Source: an uncultured Clostridia bacterium
Lineage (GTDB): Bacteria > Bacillota > Clostridia > Oscillospirales > Ruminococcaceae
NCBI GenBank assembly: GCA_947584825.1
Contig: CANPWR010000003.1
Coordinates: forward strand, 1 to 32,443
Direction of reading: 5' to 3'
DNA: 32,443 bases
Shown: one piece after another, positions 24,987-32,443 of the stretch
Layout: the number at the start of each line of letters is the position of its first letter
Numbering within the stretch: position 1 is the stretch's first letter
Translations under genes and position numbers: made by a program
The notes under the pieces: model-generated
The model's database searches: none
What the model saw: the letters and a program-made list of their open reading frames with translations, nothing else
What the model was told of the DNA's origin: nothing

Positions 24987-25193
24987 TTAATGATTCAAAC
25001 TCGGATCCTCAATGATTTTGTAATCTCCTCTTGCAAACTCCTCAATTGCAGTATTTACCGGTTTTTCCTCTAAAACTATCTTTTCACTGCAAGCATCGTC
25101 AGAAAGCTGTCTTGCCCTTTTAGCAACAGCTATAACTAGTGAGTAGTAGCTCTCGTTGTTCTTTAAAATCTGTGATATTGCCGGTCTAAGCAT
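24987..25193 (-). CDS. rpoZ: RNA polymerase omega subunit
   Basis: Small RNA polymerase subunit that helps assembly and stability of beta-prime. The 68 residues start MLRPAISQIL and contain the typical YSLVIAVAKRARQL helix and a DYKIIED end. I chose ATG 25193, nine bases after GGAGAGG, which lies inside the end of gmk. A TTG six bases earlier is too close to that site. gmk-rpoZ-priA order is standard in Firmicutes. Confidence 0.92.
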   Translation of the reverse strand: MLRPAISQILKNNESYYSLVIAVAKRARQLSDDACSEKIVLEEKPVNTAIEEFARGDYKIIEDPSLNH

Positions 25194-25794
25194 TTTCAAG
25201 TACCTCTCCTATCATATTTTTATTATTATCAATAGTAAGCTTTGAAGCCGTAAGTATAGCTTCTAAATCTTTTATAGACACTTCCAACTCGTCATTCATC
25301 ATAACATAATCATAATTATATGACCTTTTTATTTCATCAACCGCTTCGCTTATGCGCTTTTCAATTACATCCGGCTTCTCGGTCCCACGCTTATTCAGAC
25401 GCCTTCTAAGCTCAGGAACAGAAGGCGGCAAAATAAAAATCAAAATAGCTTCGTTCATAGCTTTTTTAACCTGCATAGCACCGATTGTTTCTATTTCAAG
25501 TATAACATCTATACCCTGTTCCAGTTTGTCAATGACCTTTTTCTTTGGCGTTCCATAATAATGACCGCAATACTGCGTGTATTCAAGCATGCCGCCGTTA
25601 TCAATTTCACGCTTAAATTCTTCCTCAGTTATATAATAATAATTTACACCTTCAGTCTCACCGTCTCTGGGACTTCTGGTTGTAGCTGAAACAGAGAAAA
25701 ATAAATTTTTATTATTCTTTAAAACCTCAGAAAGAATAGTTCCTTTTCCGCAGCCTGAAGGTGCAGAAATAACGAAAAGCTTTCCCTTAGTCAT
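25186..25794 (-). CDS. gmk: Guanylate kinase
   Basis: Phosphorylates GMP to GDP with ATP, supplying GTP and dGTP. The 202 residues show the P-loop SAPSGCGKGT at about residues 10-19, the GMP-binding SATTRSPRDGETEGVNYY segment and the lid region. It overlaps the remA stop at its start and the rpoZ start at its end, so the three are likely translated as a coupled set. Confidence 0.96.
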   Translation of the reverse strand: MTKGKLFVISAPSGCGKGTILSEVLKNNKNLFFSVSATTRSPRDGETEGVNYYYITEEEFKREIDNGGMLEYTQYCGHYYGTPKKKVIDKLEQGIDVILEIETIGAMQVKKAMNEAILIFILPPSVPELRRRLNKRGTEKPDVIEKRISEAVDEIKRSYNYDYVMMNDELEVSIKDLEAILTASKLTIDNNKNMIGEVLENA

Positions 25795-26044
25795 TATAAT
25801 TTACCTCCGAGTTACTATCGACCCGCCCTGCAACTGTTTCAGGCTGTACTGCAGTCAGGATAACATGGTCGCTGTCCATAATAACCACTGCTCTTGTTTT
25901 TCTTCCATAGGTTGCGTCAATTAGAGTTCCCTTTGACTTCGCATCGCTTATCAGTCTTTTTATCGGTGCAGATTCAGGACTAACAATAGCTATAAGTCTT
26001 GACGCCGAAATCATATTTCCAAAGCCTATATTAATTAACTGCAT
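25787..26044 (-). CDS. remA: RemA-family DNA-binding regulator (DUF370)
   Basis: An 85-residue protein of the RemA family. B. subtilis RemA is a DNA-binding activator of biofilm matrix and osmoprotection genes and forms ring-like oligomers. The N-terminal INIGFGNMISASRLIAIVSPESAPIKR and central TYGRKTRAVVIMDSDHVILTAVQPETVA segments are highly typical. Position between yicC and gmk is conserved across Firmicutes. The regulon in this organism cannot be told from sequence. Confidence 0.93.
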   Translation of the reverse strand: MQLINIGFGNMISASRLIAIVSPESAPIKRLISDAKSKGTLIDATYGRKTRAVVIMDSDHVILTAVQPETVAGRVDSNSEVNYND

Positions 26045-26066
26045 AAGAATTATCCTCTACTTATTT

Positions 26067-26945
26067 CTATTCAATATTTTGTATCTGTTCTCTGATTTTC
26101 TCTATTTCAGATTTTAAATCGACTACCGTCTTAGTTACCGATAAATCCTGAGCTTTAGAGCCAATGGTATTTACCTCTCTATTCATCTCCTGAACAAGAA
26201 AATCAAGCTTTCTTCCTACAGGTTCGTTGCTGTTTATTAGTTCTCTAAACTGAGAAACATGACTATGTAATCTCACAGTTTCCTCGTCAACAGCTATTTT
26301 ATCAGAGAATATAGCTACTTCTGTTAAAATCCTCTGCTCATCAATATTTTTATCCTCGAGAGTTTCTACAATCTTAGAATACAATCTGTCTTTGTAGTTT
26401 TCACTTATACTAGGCAAAATACTTTCTATCTCATTTGTTTTTTCCTCAATGAAGTTAAGTCTCGAGGAAATATCCTCATACATTTTCCCGCCTTCAATTT
26501 GCCGCATACTTATAAACTTATCCAATGCATTAGTGCAAATCTGACTTACTGCATTCCAGACAACCTCTTCATCGTCCTCAACCTTTTGTATTTTAAAAAT
26601 GTCGGGAAATCTTGTTATACTTGCCAAAGACAAATCATCACTTAATTCAAGCTTCTTATTAGCTTCTCTAAGGGCATTTACATAACCCTGTGCAATATCC
26701 AGATTAACTTCAATTTCTTCCTCTGCACCTTCTGTTTTTGAGATAGAAACTGACACTTCAACCTTACCTCTTGAAACCCTTTTGCTCAATAAAGATTTTA
26801 GCTTTTCATCTAAATAGCTATAGCTTCTGGGAATCCTCGAACTAAACTCAAAGTATCTGTGATTTACCGAACGTATTTCAACCAAAATTTCATAACCGTC
26901 GACAATGCCCTGCTCACGTCCAAAGCCTGTCATGCTTTTTATCAT
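26067..26945 (-). CDS. YicC/YloC family endoribonuclease
   Basis: A 292-residue member of the YicC family, recently recognised as endoribonucleases. The N-terminal MIKSMTGFGR and EIRSVNHRYFEFSSR signatures are clear. The central helical region and the C-terminal GRKLDFLVQEMNREVNTIGSKAQD motif, with its conserved acidic residues, are also present. It is the first gene of the 14-gene minus-strand run and sits behind a good promoter with a CGGAGGATT ribosome binding site. Confidence 0.92.
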   Translation of the reverse strand: MIKSMTGFGREQGIVDGYEILVEIRSVNHRYFEFSSRIPRSYSYLDEKLKSLLSKRVSRGKVEVSVSISKTEGAEEEIEVNLDIAQGYVNALREANKKLELSDDLSLASITRFPDIFKIQKVEDDEEVVWNAVSQICTNALDKFISMRQIEGGKMYEDISSRLNFIEEKTNEIESILPSISENYKDRLYSKIVETLEDKNIDEQRILTEVAIFSDKIAVDEETVRLHSHVSQFRELINSNEPVGRKLDFLVQEMNREVNTIGSKAQDLSVTKTVVDLKSEIEKIREQIQNIE

Positions 26946-26989
26946 AATAATCCTCCGATAATGCTTTATAAGTAAAAATTTATAAAAAT

Positions 26990-27018
26990 ATTATACCATT
27001 CAATGTATTTATAGGCAA
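26990..27018 (-). promoter_or_regulatory. Sigma-A promoter of the yicC-to-thiN run
   Basis: On the minus strand TTGCCT (27013-27018) and a perfect TATAAT (26990-26995) are 17 bases apart, 45 bases upstream of the yicC start. No other strong promoter was noticed inside the tightly packed run, though internal ones are not excluded. Confidence 0.75.
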
Positions 27019-27072
27019 GCAATTTTAACAATTTATTAACTTTTAAATCCCTAGATATATTGTTTAGTAAAA

Positions 27073-27720
27073 CTAGTCATTCAAAGTTTTAATTATATCC
27101 AAAATACTATCCTTTACAGTTATATACGGATACTTTGAAAAATCATCTTCTGTCGTAGAGCCTGTCAGAACTCCTGCAAAATCTACACCTGCATTTTGTG
27201 CAGTTTCAGCGTCTATGTAGCTGTCACCGATATATAAAGTTTCCCTCTTGGAAACATTTAGACGGTCAAGCATAAGTAATAGTCCCTCTGGAGAAGGCTT
27301 GTGACTTTTTACGTCCTCTCCTCCGACTATTTCGTCTATGGGGTATGACCCTTCCCTTTCAAAGCTCTGCATAATTCTGTACCTGAACTTAGTAGACACT
27401 ATTCCTACCTTTTTCCCTGCCTGCTTTAACACCTGAAGGACTGCAATAACATTAGGGTAAAATTCTGTGTTCTTTACCATATATTCATCAGCTAAACTTA
27501 CATAATACTTATGCATTTCATCAACATTAACAGGCTTTTCACCTATGAGCAAACCTATAGAATCCTTAATTGTGTGACCTATAGTTGCAAATATCTCATC
27601 GTCATTAGGTATTCTATACCCATAATGCTCCAGACACTTTTTATAACAGGTAAATATACCCTTTGTGCTGTCAGCTAATGTCAAATCAAAATCAAAGATA
27701 AATGCATTATAACTTCCCAT
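27073..27720 (-). CDS. HAD-superfamily hydrolase, phosphoglycolate phosphatase-like
   Basis: Predicted cytoplasmic phosphatase of 215 residues. The nucleophile motif is FDFDLTLADST at about residues 8-18, with a helical cap next. Motif II is IVSTKF, the lysine lies in SHKPSPEG, and motif IV is GDSYIDAETAQNAG. This layout fits the Gph/PpaX branch; the substrate could be phosphoglycolate, pyrophosphate or a sugar phosphate. I chose ATG 27720 because GGAGG lies just upstream and the nucleophile then sits near residue 10. An open frame extending 23 codons further upstream lacks a site. It follows glmS by 126 bases. Confidence 0.87.
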   Translation of the reverse strand: MGSYNAFIFDFDLTLADSTKGIFTCYKKCLEHYGYRIPNDDEIFATIGHTIKDSIGLLIGEKPVNVDEMHKYYVSLADEYMVKNTEFYPNVIAVLQVLKQAGKKVGIVSTKFRYRIMQSFEREGSYPIDEIVGGEDVKSHKPSPEGLLLMLDRLNVSKRETLYIGDSYIDAETAQNAGVDFAGVLTGSTTEDDFSKYPYITVKDSILDIIKTLND

Positions 27721-27818
27721 AAAACCTCCAACTAGATATAAAATGTCTAAATCAAGAGCAAGATGCCAGTGATAAGGTACAATAACCATTAAAATTACCT
27801 TTACACAACAAATAATGC

Positions 27819-27839
27819 GGGCAGCTTTAATAGCTGCCC
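27819..27839 (-). terminator. Hairpin after glmS, possible terminator
   Basis: A perfect 8-bp stem GGGCAGCT/AGCTGCCC with a 5-base loop begins 8 bases after the glmS stop. Only a weak T-rich stretch (GCATTATTTGTT) follows on the minus strand, so termination may be partial and the HAD gene may be read through. Confidence 0.5.
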
Positions 27840-27846
27840 TACAAAT

Positions 27847-29667
27847 CTATTCAACAGTAACTGATTTAGCCAGGTTCCTAGGTTTATCAACATCATTTCC
27901 TTTAAGTACCGATGTATAATATGCAATAAGCTGCAGCGGTACTGCCGCAATCATTGGCATAAGCATATCATCAGTAGTAGGAAGTCCTATAACAAAATCA
28001 GCAGCATCTTCATCAATGCTCATAGACGAATGTGTTACAAGAATAACTTTTGCTCCCCTAGCCTTTACTTCTTTAACATTGCTTATAGTCTTATCAAAAA
28101 GCTCTCTCTGAGTGGCAACCGCAATTACAGGCATGCCATCGTTAATAAGTGAGATAGGACCGTGCTTGAGTTCTCCTGCCGCATACGCTTCAGAATGTAT
28201 ATAGGATATTTCCTTGAGCTTTAACGAACCCTCCATACTCAGTGCATAGTCAAGACCTCTGCCTATATAGAAAAGACTGTTAGTGCCAACAAGCTGAGAA
28301 GCGATATAGGATACTCCGTCTTTGTCTTTCAAAACATTCTCTATCTTATCAGGTATAGACTGAAGAACAGATACAAGACGTTTGCACTCGTCCTTTGTAA
28401 TAATACCATTAGCATACGCAAGCTCAAACGCAAGCAGATAAAATACAGAAATCTGCACCATATATGCCTTAGTAGACGCAACGGAAATTTCAGGTCCGGC
28501 ATGCGAATATACTACATAATCAGATTCTCTTGCAATTGAAGAACCCTTTACATTGACAATAGACATAGTTTTTGCACCTATTTTCCTTGCAAGCCTGAGA
28601 GATGCCAATGTATCCGCAGTTTCTCCAGATTGGGAAACCAAAATAACCAAATCCTTGTCAGTAAGAATAGGATCTCTGTATCTAAACTCAGAAGCCACGT
28701 CAACTGTTACGGGAATCCTAGCAAGCTTTTCAATAACATATTTGCCTACAGTACCGGCATACATAGCTGTTCCGCACGCAACAATAAATACACGATTAAA
28801 GCTGTTTAAAAGCTCCCTAGAAATACCCGACTCTGAAAAGTCAGGCATACCGTCAACTATTCTCGGAGAAATCGTCATTTTAACAGCATTTGGCTGCTCG
28901 TGGATCTCCTTTAGCATAAAATGTTCATATCCGCCCTTTTCAGCAGCCTCTAAATCCCAGTTAGCAGTTAAAAGTTCTTTTTGAATACTGGTTCCGTGAA
29001 TATCGTAAAACCTAATATCGTCTGCTTTCAAAACTGCTATTTCATTTTCTTCAAGCAAATAATAATCCTTTGTATACTTTATTATAGCAGGTACATCAGA
29101 AGCAATGAAACTCTCTCCCTCACCTTTTCCGACAATGAGCGGAGAATCCTTTCTTACCGCAAAAATCTCATCAGGAAAATCCTTAAAAAGGATTCCCAAT
29201 GCATAGGAGCCCTCAATTTCCGACACAGCTTTTGCTATAGTTTCTCTTGGATTTCCGTTATAATAGTAATCTAACAGCTTGGCAACAGTCTCCGTATCTG
29301 TCTGGCTGCAAAACTCATAGCCTTTGCTCTCTAAAAAATCCTTTATACTCTTGTAATTTTCTATAATACCATTATGAACTATAGTTATATTTGCATTTCC
29401 GTGTGGGTGAGAATTAATGTCCGACGGCTCACCGTGAGTAGCCCATCTTGTATGACCTATCCCGCAAGTTCCCTTGAGCCAGCCCTCTTTATCCATTTTT
29501 TCTTCTAGTCCAGAAAGACGTCCTTTACTCTTCTTTGTTACTATCTCACCATTTTGAACTACCGCTACTCCGGCAGAGTCATATCCTCTGTATTCAAGCT
29601 TTGACAATGAGTCTAGCAATATTTTTGTACAGTCTTTTTTTCCAACATAGCCTACTATTCCGCACAT
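27847..29667 (-). CDS. glmS: Glutamine-fructose-6-phosphate aminotransferase (isomerizing)
   Basis: Makes glucosamine-6-phosphate from fructose-6-phosphate and glutamine, the entry to peptidoglycan amino sugars. The N-terminal glutaminase domain begins MCGIVGYVG with nucleophile Cys2 and has THGEPSDINSHPH and the HNGIIENY motif. Two SIS isomerase domains follow (ACGTAMYAG and SQSGETADT, then GRGLDYALSMEGSLKLKEISY). The C-terminus ends LAKSVTVE as in nearly all GlmS. Length is 606 residues. It has its own promoter; the upstream region is short and shows no glmS ribozyme. Confidence 0.97.
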   Translation of the reverse strand: MCGIVGYVGKKDCTKILLDSLSKLEYRGYDSAGVAVVQNGEIVTKKSKGRLSGLEEKMDKEGWLKGTCGIGHTRWATHGEPSDINSHPHGNANITIVHNGIIENYKSIKDFLESKGYEFCSQTDTETVAKLLDYYYNGNPRETIAKAVSEIEGSYALGILFKDFPDEIFAVRKDSPLIVGKGEGESFIASDVPAIIKYTKDYYLLEENEIAVLKADDIRFYDIHGTSIQKELLTANWDLEAAEKGGYEHFMLKEIHEQPNAVKMTISPRIVDGMPDFSESGISRELLNSFNRVFIVACGTAMYAGTVGKYVIEKLARIPVTVDVASEFRYRDPILTDKDLVILVSQSGETADTLASLRLARKIGAKTMSIVNVKGSSIARESDYVVYSHAGPEISVASTKAYMVQISVFYLLAFELAYANGIITKDECKRLVSVLQSIPDKIENVLKDKDGVSYIASQLVGTNSLFYIGRGLDYALSMEGSLKLKEISYIHSEAYAAGELKHGPISLINDGMPVIAVATQRELFDKTISNVKEVKARGAKVILVTHSSMSIDEDAADFVIGLPTTDDMLMPMIAAVPLQLIAYYTSVLKGNDVDKPRNLAKSVTVE

Positions 29668-29741
29668 ATAAATACGTCTCCAATCATAATCTGTTTATGC
29701 AATATTTCTATACGTATATTATTGCAAATATATTTTCTAAT

Positions 29742-29770
29742 ATAATACCACAATCTTATGTATAAATCAA
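29742..29770 (-). promoter_or_regulatory. Sigma-A promoter of glmS
   Basis: On the minus strand TTGATT (29765-29770) and TATTAT (29742-29747) are 17 bases apart, leaving a leader of about 65 nt before glmS. Confidence 0.7.
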
Positions 29771-29803
29771 GTAAAAGGACTTTATTTTAAATTAGTTTTG
29801 TGG

Positions 29804-29809
29804 TATACT
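29804..29809 (+). promoter_or_regulatory. Possible -10 box of the HD-domain gene
   Basis: TATACT lies 43 bases upstream of the HD gene start. The hexamer 17 bases before it (TTTATT, 29781-29786) is a poor -35. It is divergent from the glmS promoter. Confidence 0.35.
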
Positions 29810-29852
29810 TTATCTAAACATATGACTGTTACATGAAAGAAGATGAATTTTA

Positions 29853-30452
29853 ATGAGCATAAAAGAAGAATTTATGAATATATTTACAGAGAATATAAAG
29901 CGTGAAGGTGCAAAGGAACTTTTAGCCTACCTTACCGACGAAAAGAAATGTGATTTCTTCACTGCTCCTGCATCGACAAGATACCACGGAGCATATGAAG
30001 GCGGACTGGCAGAGCACAGCATAAATGTATACAAGTGCCTAAAGGATTACCTAAGCCGTGAAAAGATAAGAGAAGAATTCGGCTTATCATTCAGCGAAGA
30101 AACAATTGCAATAGTTGCACTGTTGCATGATGTGTGCAAAATAAACATTTACAAAACCAGTATGAGAAATGTTAAAGACGACAACGGACAGTGGACTAAA
30201 GTTCCTTATTATCAGTTTGATGATAAACTCCCCTACGGACACGGAGAGAAATCTGTCTATATGATAAGCGGATATATGCGACTTTCACGCGATGAAGCCT
30301 TTGCCATACGCTACCACATGGGATTTTCTGGAGAGGAAAACAAAACCACTGTCGGCAACGCACTTGATATGTTCCCTTTGGCATTGGCGCTTAATATTGC
30401 CGATATGGAGGCAACATTCTTAGTTGAGGGTAAAAACAAAACTACATATTAA
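29853..30452 (+). CDS. HD-domain hydrolase of unknown substrate
   Basis: A 199-residue protein with an HD metal-dependent phosphohydrolase core. Likely metal ligands are H55 in GLAEHSINVY, H92-D93 in LLHDVCKIN, and a late Asp in NIADMEA. The TRYHGAYEGG stretch before the first His resembles YhaM-type and phage-associated HD proteins, but the OB domain of YhaM is absent. It may be a nucleotidase or phosphodiesterase. The start at ATG 29853 has only a weak ribosome binding site (AAGAAG). It is the last gene before the integrated element, and its terminator is intact. Confidence 0.82.
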   Translation: MSIKEEFMNIFTENIKREGAKELLAYLTDEKKCDFFTAPASTRYHGAYEGGLAEHSINVYKCLKDYLSREKIREEFGLSFSEETIAIVALLHDVCKINIYKTSMRNVKDDNGQWTKVPYYQFDDKLPYGHGEKSVYMISGYMRLSRDEAFAIRYHMGFSGEENKTTVGNALDMFPLALALNIADMEATFLVEGKNKTTY

Positions 30453-30503
30453 ATTTTGAGTCATAAACTCATTACTAACTACTAATAGTATAATCTATTA
30501 CAC

Positions 30504-30532
30504 AAAAAAGTCCCGAAAATCGGGACTTTTTT
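30504..30532 (+). terminator. Rho-independent terminator of the HD-domain gene
   Basis: A perfect GTCCCGA/TCGGGAC stem with a 3-base loop is flanked by six A and six T bases, about 50 bases after the stop codon. Confidence 0.9.
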
Positions 30533-30627
30533 ATTAGACAATTTATTAAGTTTTGCTATCACAACTCTTTAAATTACTTGATCATCTTTGCGAAGTTTTT
30601 TTAGAAATTCCTATTTTACAGCACTTT

Positions 30628-30646
30628 AAGATGTCTAAAACATCTT
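30628..30646. repeat. Inverted repeat beyond the integrase, candidate att core
   Basis: AAGATGT and ACATCTT are perfect 7-bp inverted arms around a 5-base centre. Tyrosine recombinase crossover sites have inverted arms around a 5-8 base overlap, and this one lies between the integrase gene and the host flank. No T run follows on the integrase strand, so it is a poor terminator. The other junction is outside the window, so the attachment site cannot be confirmed. Confidence 0.3.
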
Positions 30647-30648
30647 TG

Positions 30649-30728
30649 TACGCAACTTTTACGCAACCTCATAAAGATATCCATAAAAGTATTGTCTTAA
30701 TTTTATACTCAACAATCTATTACGCAAT
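30649..30728. repeat. Three TACGCAA repeats near the element end
   Basis: TACGCAA occurs at 30649, 30660 and 30721. The first two are 11 bases apart, about one helical turn. Short spaced direct repeats at an element end fit arm-type sites bound by the N-terminal domain of a Tn916-type integrase; this is inference. Confidence 0.4.
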
Positions 30729-30739
30729 TATATTTGAAT

Positions 30740-31939
30740 CTAATCTAAAAAGTTACCTACTTTTGCAACTTCTTTTTGTTTTGTATCATCTAAAACATGT
30801 GTATATGAAATAGTTGTACTATAATTTGAGTGACCCATAATACTTTGTACAAAAAGTGGATCTAAGCCCTTTTCAAAGCAACGTGTTGCAAATGTGTGTC
30901 TAAACGCATGAGGATGGATGTGTTTTAACACTCTAGGTTCTCTGCCCTCCCTAGCAGCTAATTGTACTTCTTTTAAATTAATGTTTTTTACTACTTTTTC
31001 AATATCATGTACAATCACATATCTTGTCACAGGCGAACCCATTGTAGACGTAAATACTAAATTGCCAAGTTCAGGTTTTGCTCTCCATCTATTTCCTAAA
31101 TCTTCTTTAATTTTATCTTGTTTTTTCTTCCATGATTTTAATAATTGTTCAGTTTCACCAAAGAATGGTATTGTTCTATAAGAGTTAATAGTTTTTGGAG
31201 AGGTAAGTTCTTCAATTTTTTTACCGTCTAAATATGCAGTAGTCATAGAACGATTAATATTAATATTTTTATTCTCCCAATCAATATCTTCCCATTGTAA
31301 TCCAGAAAACTCACCTATTCTCATACCAGTTGATAAAAGAATTTTATATGCTTCATTGTAATAACTATTCTCAATTTCTTTTAAAAACACTTCTTGTTCC
31401 CACATAGAAAGTACCCTTCTTCGTTCTTTTGGCACAGTAGTATTTTTAACAGAAATATTAAAACAAGGATTACAACGAATAATATGATTTGCAATAGCAC
31501 TATCAAAACACATTTTAAGAATACCTAATGCTTCCTTTATCGTTCGGTCTGTATATTCTCTATCGATCAGTTCATTAGTAGCCTTTTGAATATTGATTTG
31601 AGAAATATCTTCCACTTCTTTGTCACCTAAAATACTGCAATAAGTATTACGACATCTACGGTCATAATTTTTTCTGCTTACATCACTTTTTAGTTGTGGT
31701 GCTTTACATTTTTGAAACCATTCGGTATACCACTCATTTAGAGTAACATGGGGTCTAATGTTTTTTTCGTCTCTTAAAACTTTTGATTTTTCTATTTCAA
31801 ATTTTTTCTTCAGCTTAGATAAATTCATATCATATAAATCTATCTTTACACCATTAATTACCGCTCTTGCTTCATACCTCCCATCTTTCCTTTGACAAAA
31901 TCCTTTTCCTAATTCTTTACCTTTTAAGCTTTTTCCCAT
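30740..31939 (-). CDS. int: Tyrosine recombinase, Tn916-type integrase
   Basis: Integrase of 399 residues that would cut and join the element at its attachment sites. The N-terminal arm-binding domain (QRKDGRYEARAVING, about residues 16-30) resembles that of Tn916 Int. A SAM-like core-binding domain spans about residues 64-160. The catalytic residues are all present: R207 (TGMRIGE), K249 (SPKT), H344 and R347 (HAFRHTFATR), H370 (MGHSN) and nucleophile Y379 (SYTHV). An AAGGGAG ribosome binding site precedes ATG 31939. Codons are more AT-rich than in the chromosomal genes. It lies at the element's edge downstream of xis and appears functional. Confidence 0.93.
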   Translation of the reverse strand: MGKSLKGKELGKGFCQRKDGRYEARAVINGVKIDLYDMNLSKLKKKFEIEKSKVLRDEKNIRPHVTLNEWYTEWFQKCKAPQLKSDVSRKNYDRRCRNTYCSILGDKEVEDISQINIQKATNELIDREYTDRTIKEALGILKMCFDSAIANHIIRCNPCFNISVKNTTVPKERRRVLSMWEQEVFLKEIENSYYNEAYKILLSTGMRIGEFSGLQWEDIDWENKNININRSMTTAYLDGKKIEELTSPKTINSYRTIPFFGETEQLLKSWKKKQDKIKEDLGNRWRAKPELGNLVFTSTMGSPVTRYVIVHDIEKVVKNINLKEVQLAAREGREPRVLKHIHPHAFRHTFATRCFEKGLDPLFVQSIMGHSNYSTTISYTHVLDDTKQKEVAKVGNFLD

Positions 31940-31986
31940 AATTTATTTCTCCCTTCAAATAAATTACAGTATCAACTTACACATAC

Positions 31987-32015
31987 ATAATACTATATTT
32001 CTACTTAAAAATCAA
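31987..32015 (-). promoter_or_regulatory. Promoter of the integrase gene
   Basis: On the minus strand TTGATT (32010-32015) and TATTAT (31987-31992) are 17 bases apart, within the gap between xis and int. The integrase can therefore be made without xis, as expected if integration and excision are controlled separately. Confidence 0.6.
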
Positions 32016-32030
32016 GTTTCTGTCTTGTTA

Positions 32031-32219
32031 TTATATTTTTATTTGATACTTCGCACATTTGGTTAAATATTCATCAAATAACTTTTTATTAACATATAAT
32101 CGGTTACCTAAGCGAATAGTAAAACTACTAGTCGGTCTTTTAAGAATTTCCCTAATCTTCGTTTCTCCCCACCCAGTATACTCACAAACTTCTTTTACAC
32201 TCATAAGAACTTTTTCCAT
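32031..32219 (-). CDS. xis: Excisionase-like DNA-binding protein
   Basis: A 62-residue winged-helix protein of the Tn916 Xis / MerR-like excisionase type. SVKEVCEYTGWGETKIREIL forms the helix-turn-helix, and FTIRLGNRLYVNKKLFDEYL the wing and last helix. Such proteins bend DNA at element ends and steer the integrase toward excision. I chose ATG 32219, seven bases after AAAAGGAG; a TTG 27 bases earlier overlaps an inverted repeat and is unlikely. It lies 91 bases upstream of int. Confidence 0.85.
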   Translation of the reverse strand: MEKVLMSVKEVCEYTGWGETKIREILKRPTSSFTIRLGNRLYVNKKLFDEYLTKCAKYQIKI

Positions 32220-32244
32220 ATATATTCTCCTTTTATTTTTCTGC

Positions 32245-32270
32245 AAACAGGAAATGTGAACTTCCTGTTT
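32245..32270. promoter_or_regulatory. Perfect inverted repeat upstream of xis
   Basis: AAACAGGAA and TTCCTGTTT are perfect 9-bp arms around an 8-base spacer, ending 25 bases upstream of the xis start. There is no T run on either side. A dyad this exact fits a repressor operator or a regulatory mRNA hairpin controlling xis. Confidence 0.55.
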
Positions 32271-32321
32271 ATTCTGAAATTGTCATATGCACACTTTTTA
32301 ATAAGTTATAAATTTATAATC

Positions 32322-32443
32322 CTATAAATTCTTTATAAGTTTGTTCTGTTCTGCGGTCATTCTATTTTTTTTAAAAAATCTAGCATAAATTTTTATAATC
32401 ACTCCTTTGTATTTAACAAAATTTATCACTTCTTTTATTATAT
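32322..32443 (-). CDS. Possible C-terminal end of an element gene (partial)
   Basis: A minus-strand frame is open from the right edge of the window for 39 codons to a TAG at 32322. The peptide is rich in Lys, Ile and Phe and ends MTAEQNKLIKNL. It could be the end of a gene in the integrated element upstream of xis. It is short and AT-rich, so a chance open frame cannot be excluded. I recognise no family. Confidence 0.25.
   Translation of the reverse strand, partial: IIKEVINFVKYKGVIIKIYARFFKKNRMTAEQNKLIKNL

Noticed and set aside
28553..28984. 143-codon plus-strand frame inside glmS
   Set aside because: Antisense to a certain gene, with no ribosome binding site or family resemblance.
29668..29852. 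glmS ribozyme
   Set aside because: The region is short, AT-rich and lacks the G-rich ribozyme core; only promoter elements are seen.
30533..30740. tRNA gene as integration target
   Set aside because: No cloverleaf, T-loop GTTCGA-type sequence or CCA end could be found on either strand.
30553..30813. 86-codon plus-strand frame between the HD gene and integrase
   Set aside because: It overlaps the end of int on the other strand, lacks a ribosome binding site, and covers the candidate att region.
32341..32395. Two tiny overlapping frames (9 and 12 codons) upstream of xis
   Set aside because: They are too short and the GGAG site is too far from the first ATG; the longer open frame to the window edge explains the region as well.

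Overview
The window looks like chromosomal DNA from a low-GC, endospore-forming member of the Clostridia, probably of the Ruminococcaceae/Oscillospiraceae type. This is inferred from gene content, gene order, strong Shine-Dalgarno sites and sigma-A-like promoters. Most of it is conserved housekeeping DNA on the minus strand. The sporulation gene spoVM (27 codons), a SpoIVFB-like M50 protease and a PASTA kinase/PP2C pair point to a spore former. I see no tRNA, rRNA or CRISPR array.

Layout: 1-2330 carries two plus-strand genes, mnmA and metA, each with a near-consensus promoter. 2296-2578 is a non-coding stretch packed with hairpins and bounded by two copies of the same hairpin. 2584-5834 is the protein quality-control set tig-clpP-clpX, read leftward from one promoter. 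5916-6922 holds a metallophosphoesterase and a divergent, very cysteine-rich DUF1540 mini-protein. 6935-12425 is the conserved rplS-lepB-rbgA-rnhB-yraN order followed by thrC, with an unrelated ankyrin-like gene wedged between lepB and rbgA. rplS has a structured 5' leader. 12648-13425 holds an M50 protease and spoVM.

13490-26945 is a tightly packed 14-gene minus-strand run: yicC, remA, gmk, rpoZ, priA, def, fmt, a YugP-like protease, rsmB, rlmN, stp, prkC, rsgA, thiN. Many of its genes overlap or sit within 20 nt. It joins nucleotide supply, transcription, replication restart, N-formylmethionine handling, rRNA methylation, Ser/Thr signalling and ribosome assembly, probably from one promoter at about 26990-27018. 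Several genes in the window seem to use TTG or GTG starts, so I trimmed some 5' ends to fit the ribosome binding sites.

27073-30532 holds an HAD phosphatase, glmS (no glmS ribozyme visible) and a plus-strand HD-domain protein with a strong terminator. From about 30600 to the right edge the sequence becomes more AT-rich and carries a Tn916-type integrase and excisionase, with short direct and inverted repeats beyond the integrase. This is probably the end of an integrated element that continues past the window. The least explained items are that junction, the hairpin cluster at 2347-2507, the ankyrin-like insertion, and the cysteine-rich mini-protein.
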